Part shown: positions 17,128-25,242 of the stretch, piece after piece
How the letters are laid out: every line of letters starts with the position of its first letter
How positions within the stretch are numbered: the stretch's first letter is position 1
Assembly: GCA_947053545.1 (NCBI GenBank)
Contig: CAMRSY010000002.1
Span: 42,364-106,363 of the forward strand
Direction: 5' to 3'
Source: an uncultured Clostridia bacterium
GTDB taxonomy: Bacteria; Bacillota; Clostridia; Christensenellales; Borkfalkiaceae
DNA: 64,000 bases
Translations under genes and position numbers: made by a program
The notes under the pieces: model-generated
Seen by the model: the letters and a program-made list of their open reading frames with translations, nothing else
Database searches by the model: none
Told to the model about the DNA's origin: nothing

Positions 17128-19239
17128 TTAATTTTCGTATTTTTTAAAAGGATTGTCGCTTGCAAGTTTTTCGTGCTCTTCCATATATTCAAGCACTTCG
17201 GTATGCGACTTGCCTTCCATAAGAAGGTCTACCTCTTCAGAATAAATCGTCTCTTTTTCAATAAGCACTCTCGCCATATTGTCTAAAACAGTTCTGTTAT
17301 CGGTTAAATATTTTACTGCGCGAGCATGAGCTCCCTCTATTATCGCGCGCATCTCTTCGTCAATGGATACGGCCGTTTCTTCGGAATAAGAGTTATGCGT
17401 TTCCATATCTTTACCCAAGAAAACCGTCTGCGAATTTGAACCGTAGGTTACAAGACCGAGCTTGGAACTCATACCCCATTCGGTTACCATACGTTTTGCC
17501 ATTTCGGTAACCCGCTCTAAATCGTTCGAAGCGCCCGTCGTTATATCCTTAATTACCAGTTCCTCTGCAACGCGCCCTCCGAGTGCCATACAAATAAAGT
17601 CGGTAAGTTTATTTTTAGACATATGCGCATCGTCGTTTTCTGGACGTGTCATAGTATAGCCTGCGGCGTTACCGCGGGGAATAATCGAAACCTCCTGTAC
17701 AGGGTCGCAATGCTCGCACAGCTTCGCGATTATCGCGTGACCCGCTTCGTGGTAGGCGGTAATTCTCTTATCGCTTTCGGTTACCACTCTGCTCTTCTTC
17801 TGGGGGCCCATAATAACTTTATTTACACCCTCGTACAGTTCAAGATTGCCTATCAGTTGTTTATCGGCTCTCGCTGCTAGAATGGCGGCTTCGTTTAAAA
17901 GATTTGCCAAATCTGCGCCCGAAAAACCTGCGGTAATTCTTGCAATTGTCTTAAAGTTAACGTCCGGGGCCATCGGCTTATTGCGCGCGTGCACTTTTAA
18001 TATCTGTTCTCTACCCTTAACGTCGGGAAGATTAACGTATATCTGTCTGTCAAAACGTCCGGGACGCATTAACGCAGGGTCAAGAATATCCGCACGGTTG
18101 GTAGCCGCCATAATGATTACACCGTCGCTGCTTTCAAAGCCGTCCATCTGAACGAGAATCTGATTTAGGGTCTGCTCCCTTTCATCGTTTCCGCCGCCTA
18201 AACCTGCCCCGCGGTGACGTCCGACGGCGTCGATTTCATCTATAAATATAATGCACGGCTGGTTTTTCTTAGCCACGTCAAATAAATCGCGTACACGCGA
18301 AGCACCTACGCCAACGTACATTTCCACGAAATCGGAACCCGAAACCGAGAAAAAGGGTACCCCCGCTTCTCCCGCCACGGCCTTCGCAAACAAAGTTTTA
18401 CCCGTTCCGGGAGGGCCGACAAGCAACACGCCTTTGGGAATGCGCGCGCCTAAGTCGGCAAATTTTTTGGGCTGTTTTAAAAATTCAACAACCTCGGCAA
18501 GCTCAACCTTTTCTTCCTCCGCTCCCGCCACGTCGGTAAAGCGCACTTTTATATTTGTTGAAACGCGGGCCTTGGTCTTTGCAAAACTCATGGCTTTGCC
18601 GCCGCCGCTCATTGTCGAGCGCATAATTAACCAGAATACCACGCACACAAGAACAATGCCTGCAACGGGAAGAATTGACGACCAGATGCTTCCAGCATTG
18701 GGATCGCGGAAACTTACGCCCAAATCAAATTCTTCCATCCATGAACCAAGCAAACTGTCTTTTGTCGGCGAAGAATAAAACGAAGGTCCTACGGCAAAAT
18801 ACTTAGCAACTGTTTTACTGCCGTCGCGCACGCTTCCGTAAATTTTATATTCTGAAATATTAATTCCAACTACCACCGGAACGTTTTCCCAAATTAAATT
18901 ATTGTCTTTATCCAAAATGGGTTCACCGGTATCATTGGTTTTCACTTTCTGCAATACATGATTTTTATTGAAACGGTAATTCTTAAGAATTTCTGCGTCG
19001 CTTTCTTCGGCAGTTCCTGAATAACCGTCCCTCAACTTAACCGTATAATACTCTTCACCGTTTGCGCCGCTTAATTTCTCATCCTCTTCATACTTGTTGT
19101 TTCTTACATATTCAACTAAGGTATTATAATTAATTTCCTTAGCGCCACCGTTACGCAATGTAAAATACAGCGTAAGCCCCGCGGCTAATGCCAATACAAT
19201 AACAACAATAATTAAAATAACTCTGCTTTTTTTATTCAA
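17128..19239 (-). CDS. ftsH: ATP-dependent zinc metalloprotease FtsH
   Basis: Membrane AAA protease that degrades damaged membrane proteins and regulators. From the chosen TTG there are about 703 residues: helix one at about 6-25, an extracytoplasmic domain to about 180, helix two, then the AAA module with GPPGTGKT near 275, the second region of homology [18 protein letters not shown], and the zinc site HEAGH near 496. The TTG at 19239 is preferred over a GTG nine codons upstream because AGAGGGG precedes it at seven bases; the GTG has no ribosome site. It is not next to tilS or hpt as in Bacillus but beside parAB. Confidence 0.95.
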   Translation of the reverse strand: MNKKSRVILIIVVIVLALAAGLTLYFTLRNGGAKEINYNTLVEYVRNNKYEEDEKLSGANGEEYYTVKLRDGYSGTAEESDAEILKNYRFNKNHVLQKVKTNDTGEPILDKDNNLIWENVPVVVGINISEYKIYGSVRDGSKTVAKYFAVGPSFYSSPTKDSLLGSWMEEFDLGVSFRDPNAGSIWSSILPVAGIVLVCVVFWLIMRSTMSGGGKAMSFAKTKARVSTNIKVRFTDVAGAEEEKVELAEVVEFLKQPKKFADLGARIPKGVLLVGPPGTGKTLFAKAVAGEAGVPFFSVSGSDFVEMYVGVGASRVRDLFDVAKKNQPCIIFIDEIDAVGRHRGAGLGGGNDEREQTLNQILVQMDGFESSDGVIIMAATNRADILDPALMRPGRFDRQIYVNLPDVKGREQILKVHARNKPMAPDVNFKTIARITAGFSGADLANLLNEAAILAARADKQLIGNLELYEGVNKVIMGPQKKSRVVTESDKRITAYHEAGHAIIAKLCEHCDPVQEVSIIPRGNAAGYTMTRPENDDAHMSKNKLTDFICMALGGRVAEELVIKDITTGASNDLERVTEMAKRMVTEWGMSSKLGLVTYGSNSQTVFLGKDMETHNSYSEETAVSIDEEMRAIIEGAHARAVKYLTDNRTVLDNMARVLIEKETIYSEEVDLLMEGKSHTEVLEYMEEHEKLASDNPFKKYEN

Positions 19240-19518
19240 ATTATAGCCCCTCTGGCGCAACCACACGGCGCGCCGTATTTTTTATTTATATATAATATGG
19301 TATTTAATACCAATATTAATCACGTCATTAATTTTACCACACGCCTAAAACTATTTCAAGTGTTTCGCGCTATTATCTCATATTTATACACAGTTTTTTC
19401 CTGGATTTCATTTAACTTTCATACATCTGCATAAAATTATTCAACAAATAAATTTGTCTTTCTTGACACTATTATTCGCTAATTTTTCTTGCGCCTGCTA
19501 GATTTCTAACTGGAAAAT

Positions 19519-19534
19519 TGTTTCATGTGAAACT
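19519..19534. other. parS site (one internal mismatch)
   Basis: TGTTTCATGTGAAACT; a single internal change from the parS palindrome plus the end base. Confidence 0.88.
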
Positions 19535-19561
19535 ATCAACTAAATTTTTTGACCTAATTAA

Positions 19562-19577
19562 TGTTTCACGTGAAACG
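19562..19577. other. parS site (perfect core)
   Basis: TGTTTCACGTGAAAC is exact to the consensus; only the last of 16 bases differs. It lies 27 bases from the neighbouring parS. Confidence 0.95.
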
Positions 19578-19812
19578 AATACCGCTTAAAAACAACACAA
19601 CTTATGAACAGTCGTGTATAATTGTCTATAACTATGTTGATATCTTTGCGCATTAAACTATTTACTGTGCATCGAAACGGTAAACGCGATATTATTTATG
19701 CGCGGTGGTATTTTCTTGGCGCAAATATATTTATTTGCTCGTCTTACACAGTTAACAGTATGTGCAATATATATCATATTAATATAGGAGACAACTGTAA
19801 ACCTCTCCCATT

Positions 19813-19839
19813 GAATAAATGCTGGCGTAATTGTCAATA
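19813..19839 (+). promoter_or_regulatory. Sigma-F-like promoter of yyaC
   Basis: GAATA, 15-base spacer, GTCAATA. The same two elements with the same spacer precede spoIIR in this window, and yyaC belongs to the forespore regulon in Bacillus. Inference from pattern. Confidence 0.5.
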
Positions 19840-19862
19840 AATTAAAAAGTTAAGAGGACTAT

Positions 19863-20450
19863 ATGGAATATTCGTTTAATGTTTATAATTCGCTTGCTGC
19901 CGGAGGAGAGGTTTTGGCACTTAAAAAAATTTTACCCGAAATCGAAGGCGCACCGGTAATTGTATGTATAGGCAGCGATCTGTCGGTGGGCGACTCGCTC
20001 GGCCCCGTTACGGGAACCAAGCTGAAAGAAAAATTGAAAGGAACTAACGTCTACGTATACGGTACGCTTGCTAAACCGATTACTGCGCACGAGGTAAAAT
20101 ATACAAATCAATTCATAAAAAACACGCATCCGAATAGCATCGTAATAGCAATTGACGCTGCGGTGGGCGCTGCAGGCGACATAGGGTTAATAAAAATTGC
20201 AAAAAGAGGCATAAAGCCCGGCAGCGGTGCAAACAAGCGCCTGCAAAAAGTCGGAGACGTGTCGGTTATGGGAATTGTGGCGGAAAAATCACTATTTAAT
20301 TATTCGCTTTTTTCCTCAACCCGACTTAACATTGTGTACAAAATGGCTGAAATCATCGCTGAAGGAGTGGCAACATTCATAACAGAGGCAATGGAGGGTA
20401 CGCATCTTAAGCACTGTCCGGAAAAAGCAATTTCGGCACTAAGTTTTTAG
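19863..20450 (+). CDS. yyaC: Spore protease-like protein YyaC
   Basis: 195 residues of the YyaC (DUF1256) family, related in fold to the germination protease Gpr. Seen: IVCIGSDLSVGDSLGPVTG near residue 32-50, VKYTNQFI, IAIDAAVG near 100, and the GxGANKxLxxVGDxSVxGIV segment. AAGAGGA precedes the ATG. In Bacillus subtilis yyaC is also beside spo0J/parB, so this neighbourhood is conserved. The gene is one of several showing the organism makes endospores. Substrate is not established for the family. Confidence 0.93.
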   Translation: MEYSFNVYNSLAAGGEVLALKKILPEIEGAPVIVCIGSDLSVGDSLGPVTGTKLKEKLKGTNVYVYGTLAKPITAHEVKYTNQFIKNTHPNSIVIAIDAAVGAAGDIGLIKIAKRGIKPGSGANKRLQKVGDVSVMGIVAEKSLFNYSLFSSTRLNIVYKMAEIIAEGVATFITEAMEGTHLKHCPEKAISALSF

Positions 20451-20770
20451 CGCTTAACTTTTTTGGCGCTCATTCAATTTACGGCGCTAACCATCATAGC
20501 GCTCAAATTATTTTTAGGCGCAAAAATATATTGCGCCCATATTTTTGCGTGGCGCATAAAAAAAGTTGCAACGTCGTTATTAATAATTCAAAATGCCCGT
20601 ATAATTAAATTACTGTAATTTCTCTCACGCTTCCGCAAGTTGCGGCATACAATATATTGAGGTTGAAGCGCGCTAAATATACAAGACAAAAGTAATTTAA
20701 AAAAAATTAAAAATTCCGCAAAAAAATGCTTGCCTTTTAGCAAATGATTTGTTATAGTATTTAAGCATTT
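20451..20770. other. Intergenic region with repeated GGCGC motifs
   Basis: Carries AGCGCT/GGCGCT hexamers at about 20449, 20465, 20483 and 20498, then GGCGCA at 20517 and 20551, roughly 15-19 bases apart, and an 11-base hairpin (CGCAAAAATAT / ATATTTTTGCG) at 20519-20549. The right end holds the tRNA promoter. No gene seen. Confidence 0.5.
20730..20758 (+). promoter_or_regulatory. Promoter of the tRNA cluster
   Basis: TTGCCT, 17-base spacer, TATAGT, ending 12 bases before tRNA-Val. Confidence 0.7.
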
Positions 20771-20846
20771 GGGAGCTTAGCTCAGTTGGGAGAGCAACTG
20801 CCCTACAAGCAGTGGGTCACAGGTTCGAGCCCTGTAGCTCCCACCA
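20771..20846 (+). tRNA. tRNA-Val (anticodon TAC)
   Basis: Full cloverleaf with encoded CCA: acceptor GGGAGCT/AGCTCCC, anticodon stem ACTGC/GCAGT, T loop TTCGAGC. The anticodon loop reads CCTACAA, giving anticodon TAC but a C at position 33, where T is almost universal. Confidence 0.93.
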
Positions 20847-20869
20847 GAACAGTGCGGAAGAATTTATAT

Positions 20870-20944
20870 GCGGGAGTGGCTCAGTGGTAGAGCGTCACCT
20901 TGCCAAGGTGAATGTCGCGGGTTCGAATCTCGTCTCCCGCTCCA
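20870..20944 (+). tRNA. tRNA-Gly (anticodon GCC)
   Basis: Acceptor GCGGGAG/CTCCCGC, anticodon stem TCACC/GGTGA with loop TTGCCAA, T loop TTCGAAT, CCA encoded. Confidence 0.95.
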
Positions 20945-20968
20945 AAGTCTTTCGCACTGTTTTTTTAT

Positions 20969-21043
20969 GGCGCTATAGCCAAGTGGTAAGGCAAGGGTCT
21001 GCAAAACCCTCACTCCCCGGTTCAAATCCGGGTGGCGCCTCCA
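20969..21043 (+). tRNA. tRNA-Cys (anticodon GCA)
   Basis: Acceptor GGCGCTA with TGGCGCC, allowing for wobble, anticodon loop CTGCAAA on an AGGGT/ACCCT stem, T loop TTCAAAT, CCA encoded. A terminator follows within 10 bases. Confidence 0.94.
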
Positions 21044-21047
21044 AACA

Positions 21048-21085
21048 AATGCCTTGGCTTAATTCGCCAAGGCATTTCGCTTTTT
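21048..21085 (+). terminator. Terminator after tRNA-Cys
   Basis: Eleven-base stem AATGCCTTGGC and its complement, seven-base loop, then TTTTT a few bases later. Confidence 0.8.
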
Positions 21086-21106
21086 GTTTCGCAATTAAAT
21101 AATTAT

Positions 21107-21145
21107 GCCGCTGTGGTGGAATAGGCAGACGCAAGGGACTTAAAA
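21107..21145 (+). pseudogene. 5' half of a tRNA-Leu, broken after the anticodon loop
   Basis: 39 bases matching the first part of the complete tRNA-Leu at 21210, including the anticodon TAA, with only two differences in the acceptor arm (GCCGCTG against GCTGGTG). The 3' half is missing and AT-rich sequence follows. It may be the left remnant of an integration event at tRNA-Leu, or a truncated tandem copy. Confidence 0.8.
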
Positions 21146-21209
21146 TTTTTGGCAGATAGAAATTAACACTTTTCTTAACATAAAAACTGAAAACTTAACA
21201 AAAAACCAT

Positions 21210-21296
21210 GCTGGTGTGGTGGAATAGGCAGACGCAAGGGACTTAAAATCCCTCGAACGAGAGTTCGTGCCGGTTCAAGTCCGGCCACCAGCACCA
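21210..21296 (+). tRNA. tRNA-Leu (anticodon TAA)
   Basis: 87 bases with CCA: acceptor GCTGGTG/CACCAGC, anticodon stem AGGGA/TCCCT with loop CTTAAAA, long variable arm, T loop TTCAAGT. An integrase gene begins to its right, the usual position for a tRNA used as attachment site. Confidence 0.95.
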
Positions 21297-21406
21297 TCGG
21301 AACGGGAGAAATTCACAAAATTTCTCCCGTTTTGTTATGTTTGGGAAGTAATTGGGAAGTGATTTTACCCCGTTTTTACCCCAAAACCGACGGTTTTGTT
21401 TGTAAA

Positions 21407-22639
21407 TTACAGTTCGTAGTCTATTTTGTTAATTTCTTGCAAAATATACTCCTGCGAATAGGTTGTATATCCTCTGTCCACGCGCGAAGTCTTTACGTCC
21501 GAGTCAAACTCGTGTCCAACCCATTTCATAATAAGTTCGGGGTTGCAACCACATTCTTTTGCTCTCGTAATGAAGCTGTAACGCAGTTCGTGGATATGCC
21601 TGTCGCGGAATATTCTTTTAAGCGCATCCCGTATGGTATAGCGGTTTGTCGCTTTTGCTTGCTCTAAATCGATTAGCGGCATAACTTTTTTCAACATGGG
21701 CGATACGGGAATTTGCCTAATGACTTTGGCATAGCCCTTTCTCGTCTTTTCCGATTCGCAGTAAATAAACGTATCGTCATAGGTTATCGTTTCCAACTCG
21801 CCCACACGCATACCCGTATAGAGTAGAGTAAGAATAGCGGAGTTGCCCGCATAGTGCGGATTTTCCTTGCAGAAGTCAATTATTGTTTTCTCTTCGGCTT
21901 TGGTAAACGCCTTGCCTTTCTTAACTTCGTAATGCGAAAGTACGATTTTACTCATAGGAGTTTTAATGTTGTAGTCCTCGACGATTACGTCAAAAATTGC
22001 GGACAGCAGTAATTTCAGTTTCTGTGCCGTACGGTTTTTGCCTTCGTCCGTCAGTTCAAACAGAAAGTCCTGAATATCTTTTCTCGTTATTTCGTTGACG
22101 CGGTAATGACCGAACTTCGGCAGAATATTTCTTGACAGCAAGTTGACGTAACTTTTGTAAGTGGTCTCTTTAACCGTTTGCTTCTTGACTTTTAGCCAAT
22201 CGTGTATGAAGTCGGAGAGCAGTGGATAGTCTGCGTTTTGTTTTGCCCTTTCGGTGGCAAGCAGCTTGTCCAAGAATTTTTGTCTCATTATATCGAAGCT
22301 CTTGGAAGCAACCTCGATATTGTAACCGTCCCTGCGGAACCGAGCTTGATAAAGTCCGTCCACATAGCGATAGGTTACTATTTTGTCGTTGATAGTAAAT
22401 AATTTTTTTAAGTAGTCTGGCATAGAATTTATCTCCTTAGGTTTGAATTTGATAAATCCGTTTGTGCCGTTCTCCTTAAAATCAGCTTTTTCTTCCCTTT
22501 TGGTTAGTTGTTTCAACCTGTCCAGAGTTATGCTTTCCGAAGCCGCTTTTAATATGATTTGCGTAACTTCATCCCGCTCATTCTCGGACGGTATGTACTT
22601 AATTGCGTTTAAAACTTTTTGTAATTCAAAGTCTGTCAA
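21407..22639 (-). CDS. Phage/ICE-type tyrosine recombinase (integrase)
   Basis: Site-specific recombinase of about 410 residues. The catalytic domain has all expected residues: Arg in TGMRVGE, HELRYSF (HxxR), WVGHE, and the nucleophile Tyr in TTYSQEY near the end. A core-binding domain (DFIHDWLKVKKQTVKETTYKSYVN) precedes it. The start is uncertain: a TTG at 22639 lies two codons after a stop exactly at the junction with the recombinase fragment, whereas an ATG at 22422 has a strong AAGGAG but would drop about 70 residues that look native to this family. Position beside tRNA-Leu and beside a broken 5' tRNA-Leu copy points to an element once integrated at this tRNA. Confidence 0.88.
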   Translation of the reverse strand: MTDFELQKVLNAIKYIPSENERDEVTQIILKAASESITLDRLKQLTKREEKADFKENGTNGFIKFKPKEINSMPDYLKKLFTINDKIVTYRYVDGLYQARFRRDGYNIEVASKSFDIMRQKFLDKLLATERAKQNADYPLLSDFIHDWLKVKKQTVKETTYKSYVNLLSRNILPKFGHYRVNEITRKDIQDFLFELTDEGKNRTAQKLKLLLSAIFDVIVEDYNIKTPMSKIVLSHYEVKKGKAFTKAEEKTIIDFCKENPHYAGNSAILTLLYTGMRVGELETITYDDTFIYCESEKTRKGYAKVIRQIPVSPMLKKVMPLIDLEQAKATNRYTIRDALKRIFRDRHIHELRYSFITRAKECGCNPELIMKWVGHEFDSDVKTSRVDRGYTTYSQEYILQEINKIDYEL

Positions 22640-23768
22640 GTACTATTCCGCAGAACTTTCGCAGAAAGTAAAACGCGGTATGCGTGAAACACGTTTGAAA
22701 GGCTTATATCAAGGCGGCGGCTTGCCTTACGGTTATAAGGTCGTAGAGCGCAAAGTCGTAATAGACGAAACCAAAGCCGAAACGGTACGCTTTATGTACG
22801 ATTGCTATTCAAAGGGCGTTACCGTAAAAACAATGATAGCCGAACTTACGGCAAAAGGTATCTTATACAAAGGCAAACCGTTTGCACCCAATACCGTTTA
22901 CGGAATACTCGGCAACGAAAAGTATTCGGGCGCATACACCAAAGGCGACGAGATTATAGACAACATCTATCCGCAACTTATATCTACCGATACATACAGC
23001 AAAGTCCGCGCCAAAGTCGAAAAAAACAAATTCGGAAAGCGTAGTATAAAAGCCGTTTATTTGTTACGCCACAAAGTGAAATGCGGCTATTGCAGCAGAC
23101 CGATAAGCGCGGAAACAGGCACGGCGCGTAACGGCGAAGTCAAACGCTATTACAAGTGTATCGGACGAAAGAAAGACAATAACGGCTGTATCAAAACGCA
23201 AATACCAAAAGACTTTTTAGAAGAATTTGTTACGAACGCTATCGTGCAAAGTATGACCGAAACGCAAAGCCTTGATAATATCGTTGCCGAAATTATGCGG
23301 CGACAGAGCAAGGACGAAAACGGAAATCTGAAAATGCTTGCCAATGAAAAGAGCCGTATAGACAGAGCGCTCAATAACCTTGTAACAGCTATTGAAAACG
23401 GTATTACTTCCAATACCACGAATAAGCGTTTGCTCGACCTTGAAAAACAGCAAGAGCAGTTAGAGCGGCAAATACTCATAGAACGCAGTAAGACCGCCGT
23501 AAAACTCACGTAGAGCGATATACGGCAATATTACGAGCAAGCGTTACGGTTGGAAATGCCAATGCTTATTAACTTCCTTGTAAAGGAAATCGTGTTGTAT
23601 AACGACAAGATAGAAATTTACTTTAACACCCCGATAAAGTCAAGTCCCGACGACGATAACAGTCGGGGCTTTTTATTTTACTCGAATTGCAGTAGTCTGC
23701 ATTATAAAATACAAAATAAAGAAGAATTGCAAAACCGTAAAATGATACTCAAAACGTACATTATATAA
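22640..23768 (+). pseudogene. Large serine recombinase, 5'-truncated with an in-frame stop
   Basis: Resembles the C-terminal two thirds of TndX/TnpX-type recombinases: QKVKRGM, YGYKV, the recombinase domain near GKPFAPNTVYGILGNEKYSG, the zinc-ribbon cysteines (KCGYCSRPI and later CIGRK...GC), a coiled coil, and the typical ending YFNTPIKSSPDD. The N-terminal catalytic domain with the active serine is absent; homology begins exactly where the integrase frame begins on the other strand. A TAG at 23511-23513 interrupts the frame, which continues in phase to 23768. Non-functional relic of a second mobile element. Confidence 0.88.
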
Positions 23769-24178
23769 GAAAACAACGCAGCGGCAATTTATTCCACGGT
23801 GCTATTGACAGGAACCTTTCTTGCGGTGTGTTTATAGGTAAATAAGGGCGAAACGCGCAACCCGACTGATTTACACCAGTCGGGTTTTGGTTTGCCTTTG
23901 GCAAAAACAGCCTAACACACCGCAATTCCTGTCAATAGCCTTTCGCGGCATAAACCGCCGTTGCAATTTGACATTGCTGCGTTACATAGAAAAAGCCTAA
24001 ATCAAACCCTTTCTTTACAGTTCAATTTAGGCTCGTCTTGGTGCACCAAAAAACCACAATATATAGTAGTTTTTATTAAATGTATTATATATGCGGTTTT
24101 TCGTTTACTCGCTTTTGCTGGACTTAGTCGCAATTTTAGTCGCAACTTTTGTCTTATTCATTTGTTTATTATATCCAT
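23769..24178. other. Non-coding stretch at the end of the recombinase relic
   Basis: Holds a long imperfect inverted repeat with an inner terminator-like stem, a second hairpin (AGCCTAAAT / ATTTAGGCT at 23994-24033), and a short minus-strand frame at 24105-24165 reading like a lysine-threonine integrase tail. No intact gene. Confidence 0.55.
23801..23939. repeat. Long imperfect inverted repeat with nested hairpin
   Basis: Outer arms of about 28 bases begin GCTATTGACAGGAA and continue TTGCGGTGTGTT; the left arm has a six-base insertion. Inside is a stem CCCGACTG / CAGTCGGG followed by TTTT (23861-23888), extended outward by further partial pairing. Could be a transposon end pair, an origin-of-transfer-like structure or a structured RNA. 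Confidence 0.75.
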
Positions 24179-24610
24179 GATTTAATAAGAATTATTGCCA
24201 TTCTTGACAGTAACGGCGACATTGTGGTAAGATATATCAACGAAGTTGGGTAAATCATGCAATCGTTGCTGAAATCGACGAAGACGTCGTTGAAGGCATA
24301 GGCATTCTGAATCCGTTTAGATATTGATGGGAAAGAAATAAATGTAGGTAAATTTTTCTTTTCTGTAGGTGTAGGCATTTTAGGCGGACTTATTTCCGGA
24401 GCAGGTGCTGATACGAAAACATTCCTTAGCAAGTCATCTTATATAAAAGAAGTGCTAAAGACAGCAGTATCGCCTAAAAAGATTGCAATGTATACTGCAA
24501 AAAATGTAGCACTGAATAAATCTATGGGTATAGCAGCTGTAAGATTTGCTACAAGTTTAGTAGTAGCTAATGTATCCAGCAAGGGATTTGGTAAGCTTTT
24601 TAATTGGTAA
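24179..24610 (+). pseudogene. Shredded Rhs-family protein with polymorphic-toxin C-terminus
   Basis: Three out-of-phase pieces of one family. The first reads AILDSNGDIVVRY, an Rhs repeat unit; after a stop, the second reads IGILNPFRY, the start of the Rhs core; the third, from about 24316 in another phase, is an open stretch of about 95 codons with a glycine-rich hydrophobic segment (VGVGILGGLISGAG) ending at a stop at 24610. The missing core sequence and phase changes show internal deletions. The C-terminal tail is of the kind that carries variable toxins, but no known toxin domain was recognised. Confidence 0.72.
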
Positions 24611-24615
24611 ATGTT

Positions 24616-25107
24616 ATGGAAATTATTAGGATAATAGTAACCGGATTAATAATTTGTTTTAGTTCTTGGCTTGTAGGATATATAGGTCTTTATTTAAGGA
24701 CAAAAATATATGATAGGAATTTAAAAATTTTAAGACCACCGTTTTTAATTTTTTGGATAGGACTATTTGAATTTATAGGGTGTGTTATAACAATCTTAAT
24801 AATATTATTTGTGGTTTTTAACGAAGAAACTGCTGCGTTGTCAATAGGTTTTTTATTGGCTTCCCTAATAGGGTTTTGGTTAATTCTTTATTCTATAAAT
24901 TGGAAAATTGAAATCAAAGATGAATCTTTTATTTTTAGAAATATGTTTGGCAAAAGAAGAGAAATAAAATATAGTGCAATAACCAAATTGAGAAGATTAA
25001 AAATTGGTGGATATCGTATCTATATAGGGAAAAAATCAATTGCGGTAGATTATTTTATAAAGGGTGCAGATAATCTTTGGGATATTTTGAAAACTTTAAA
25101 AATTTAA
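24616..25107 (+). CDS. Membrane protein, possible immunity protein
   Basis: 163 residues, AT-rich compared with its neighbours. Two or three hydrophobic helices in the first 95 residues are followed by a soluble region with the look of a bacterial PH-like domain (WKIEIKDESFIFRNMFGK, later YRIYIGKKSIAVDYF). The ATG at 24616 is used; a TTG at 24604 overlaps the toxin stop. Neither has a good ribosome site, hinting at coupling to the upstream gene. Its position directly behind a polymorphic-toxin tail is the classical place of an immunity gene. Function is inference from context. Confidence 0.65.
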   Translation: MEIIRIIVTGLIICFSSWLVGYIGLYLRTKIYDRNLKILRPPFLIFWIGLFEFIGCVITILIILFVVFNEETAALSIGFLLASLIGFWLILYSINWKIEIKDESFIFRNMFGKRREIKYSAITKLRRLKIGGYRIYIGKKSIAVDYFIKGADNLWDILKTLKI

Positions 25108-25110
25108 GAA

Positions 25111-25145
25111 AAAAGGGAGAGCGGTGATGCTCTCCCTTTTTTTAT
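25111..25145 (+). terminator. Terminator of the immunity-like gene
   Basis: Stem GGGAGAGC / GCTCTCCC, six-base loop, seven T; A-run on the other side. Confidence 0.9.
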
Positions 25146-25242
25146 TCAAGCAATGCTTTCATATTTGTAAATTCGATAAATTCGCAATATATCCCTTTCA
25201 ATTTCAATTAAAAAATGTTATGATTGAATAAAGAGGAGCAAA

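Larger units (their letters stand above)
19240..19862. other. Divergent ftsH-yyaC intergenic region carrying parS sites
   Basis: AT-rich, about 620 bases. It contains two parS palindromes 27 bases apart and a sigma-F-like promoter for yyaC near its right end. No protein-coding frame here is supported. Confidence 0.7.

Noticed and set aside
21407-25145. Intact integrative conjugative element or prophage
   Set aside because: No relaxase, coupling protein, conjugation or phage structural genes; most parts are truncated.
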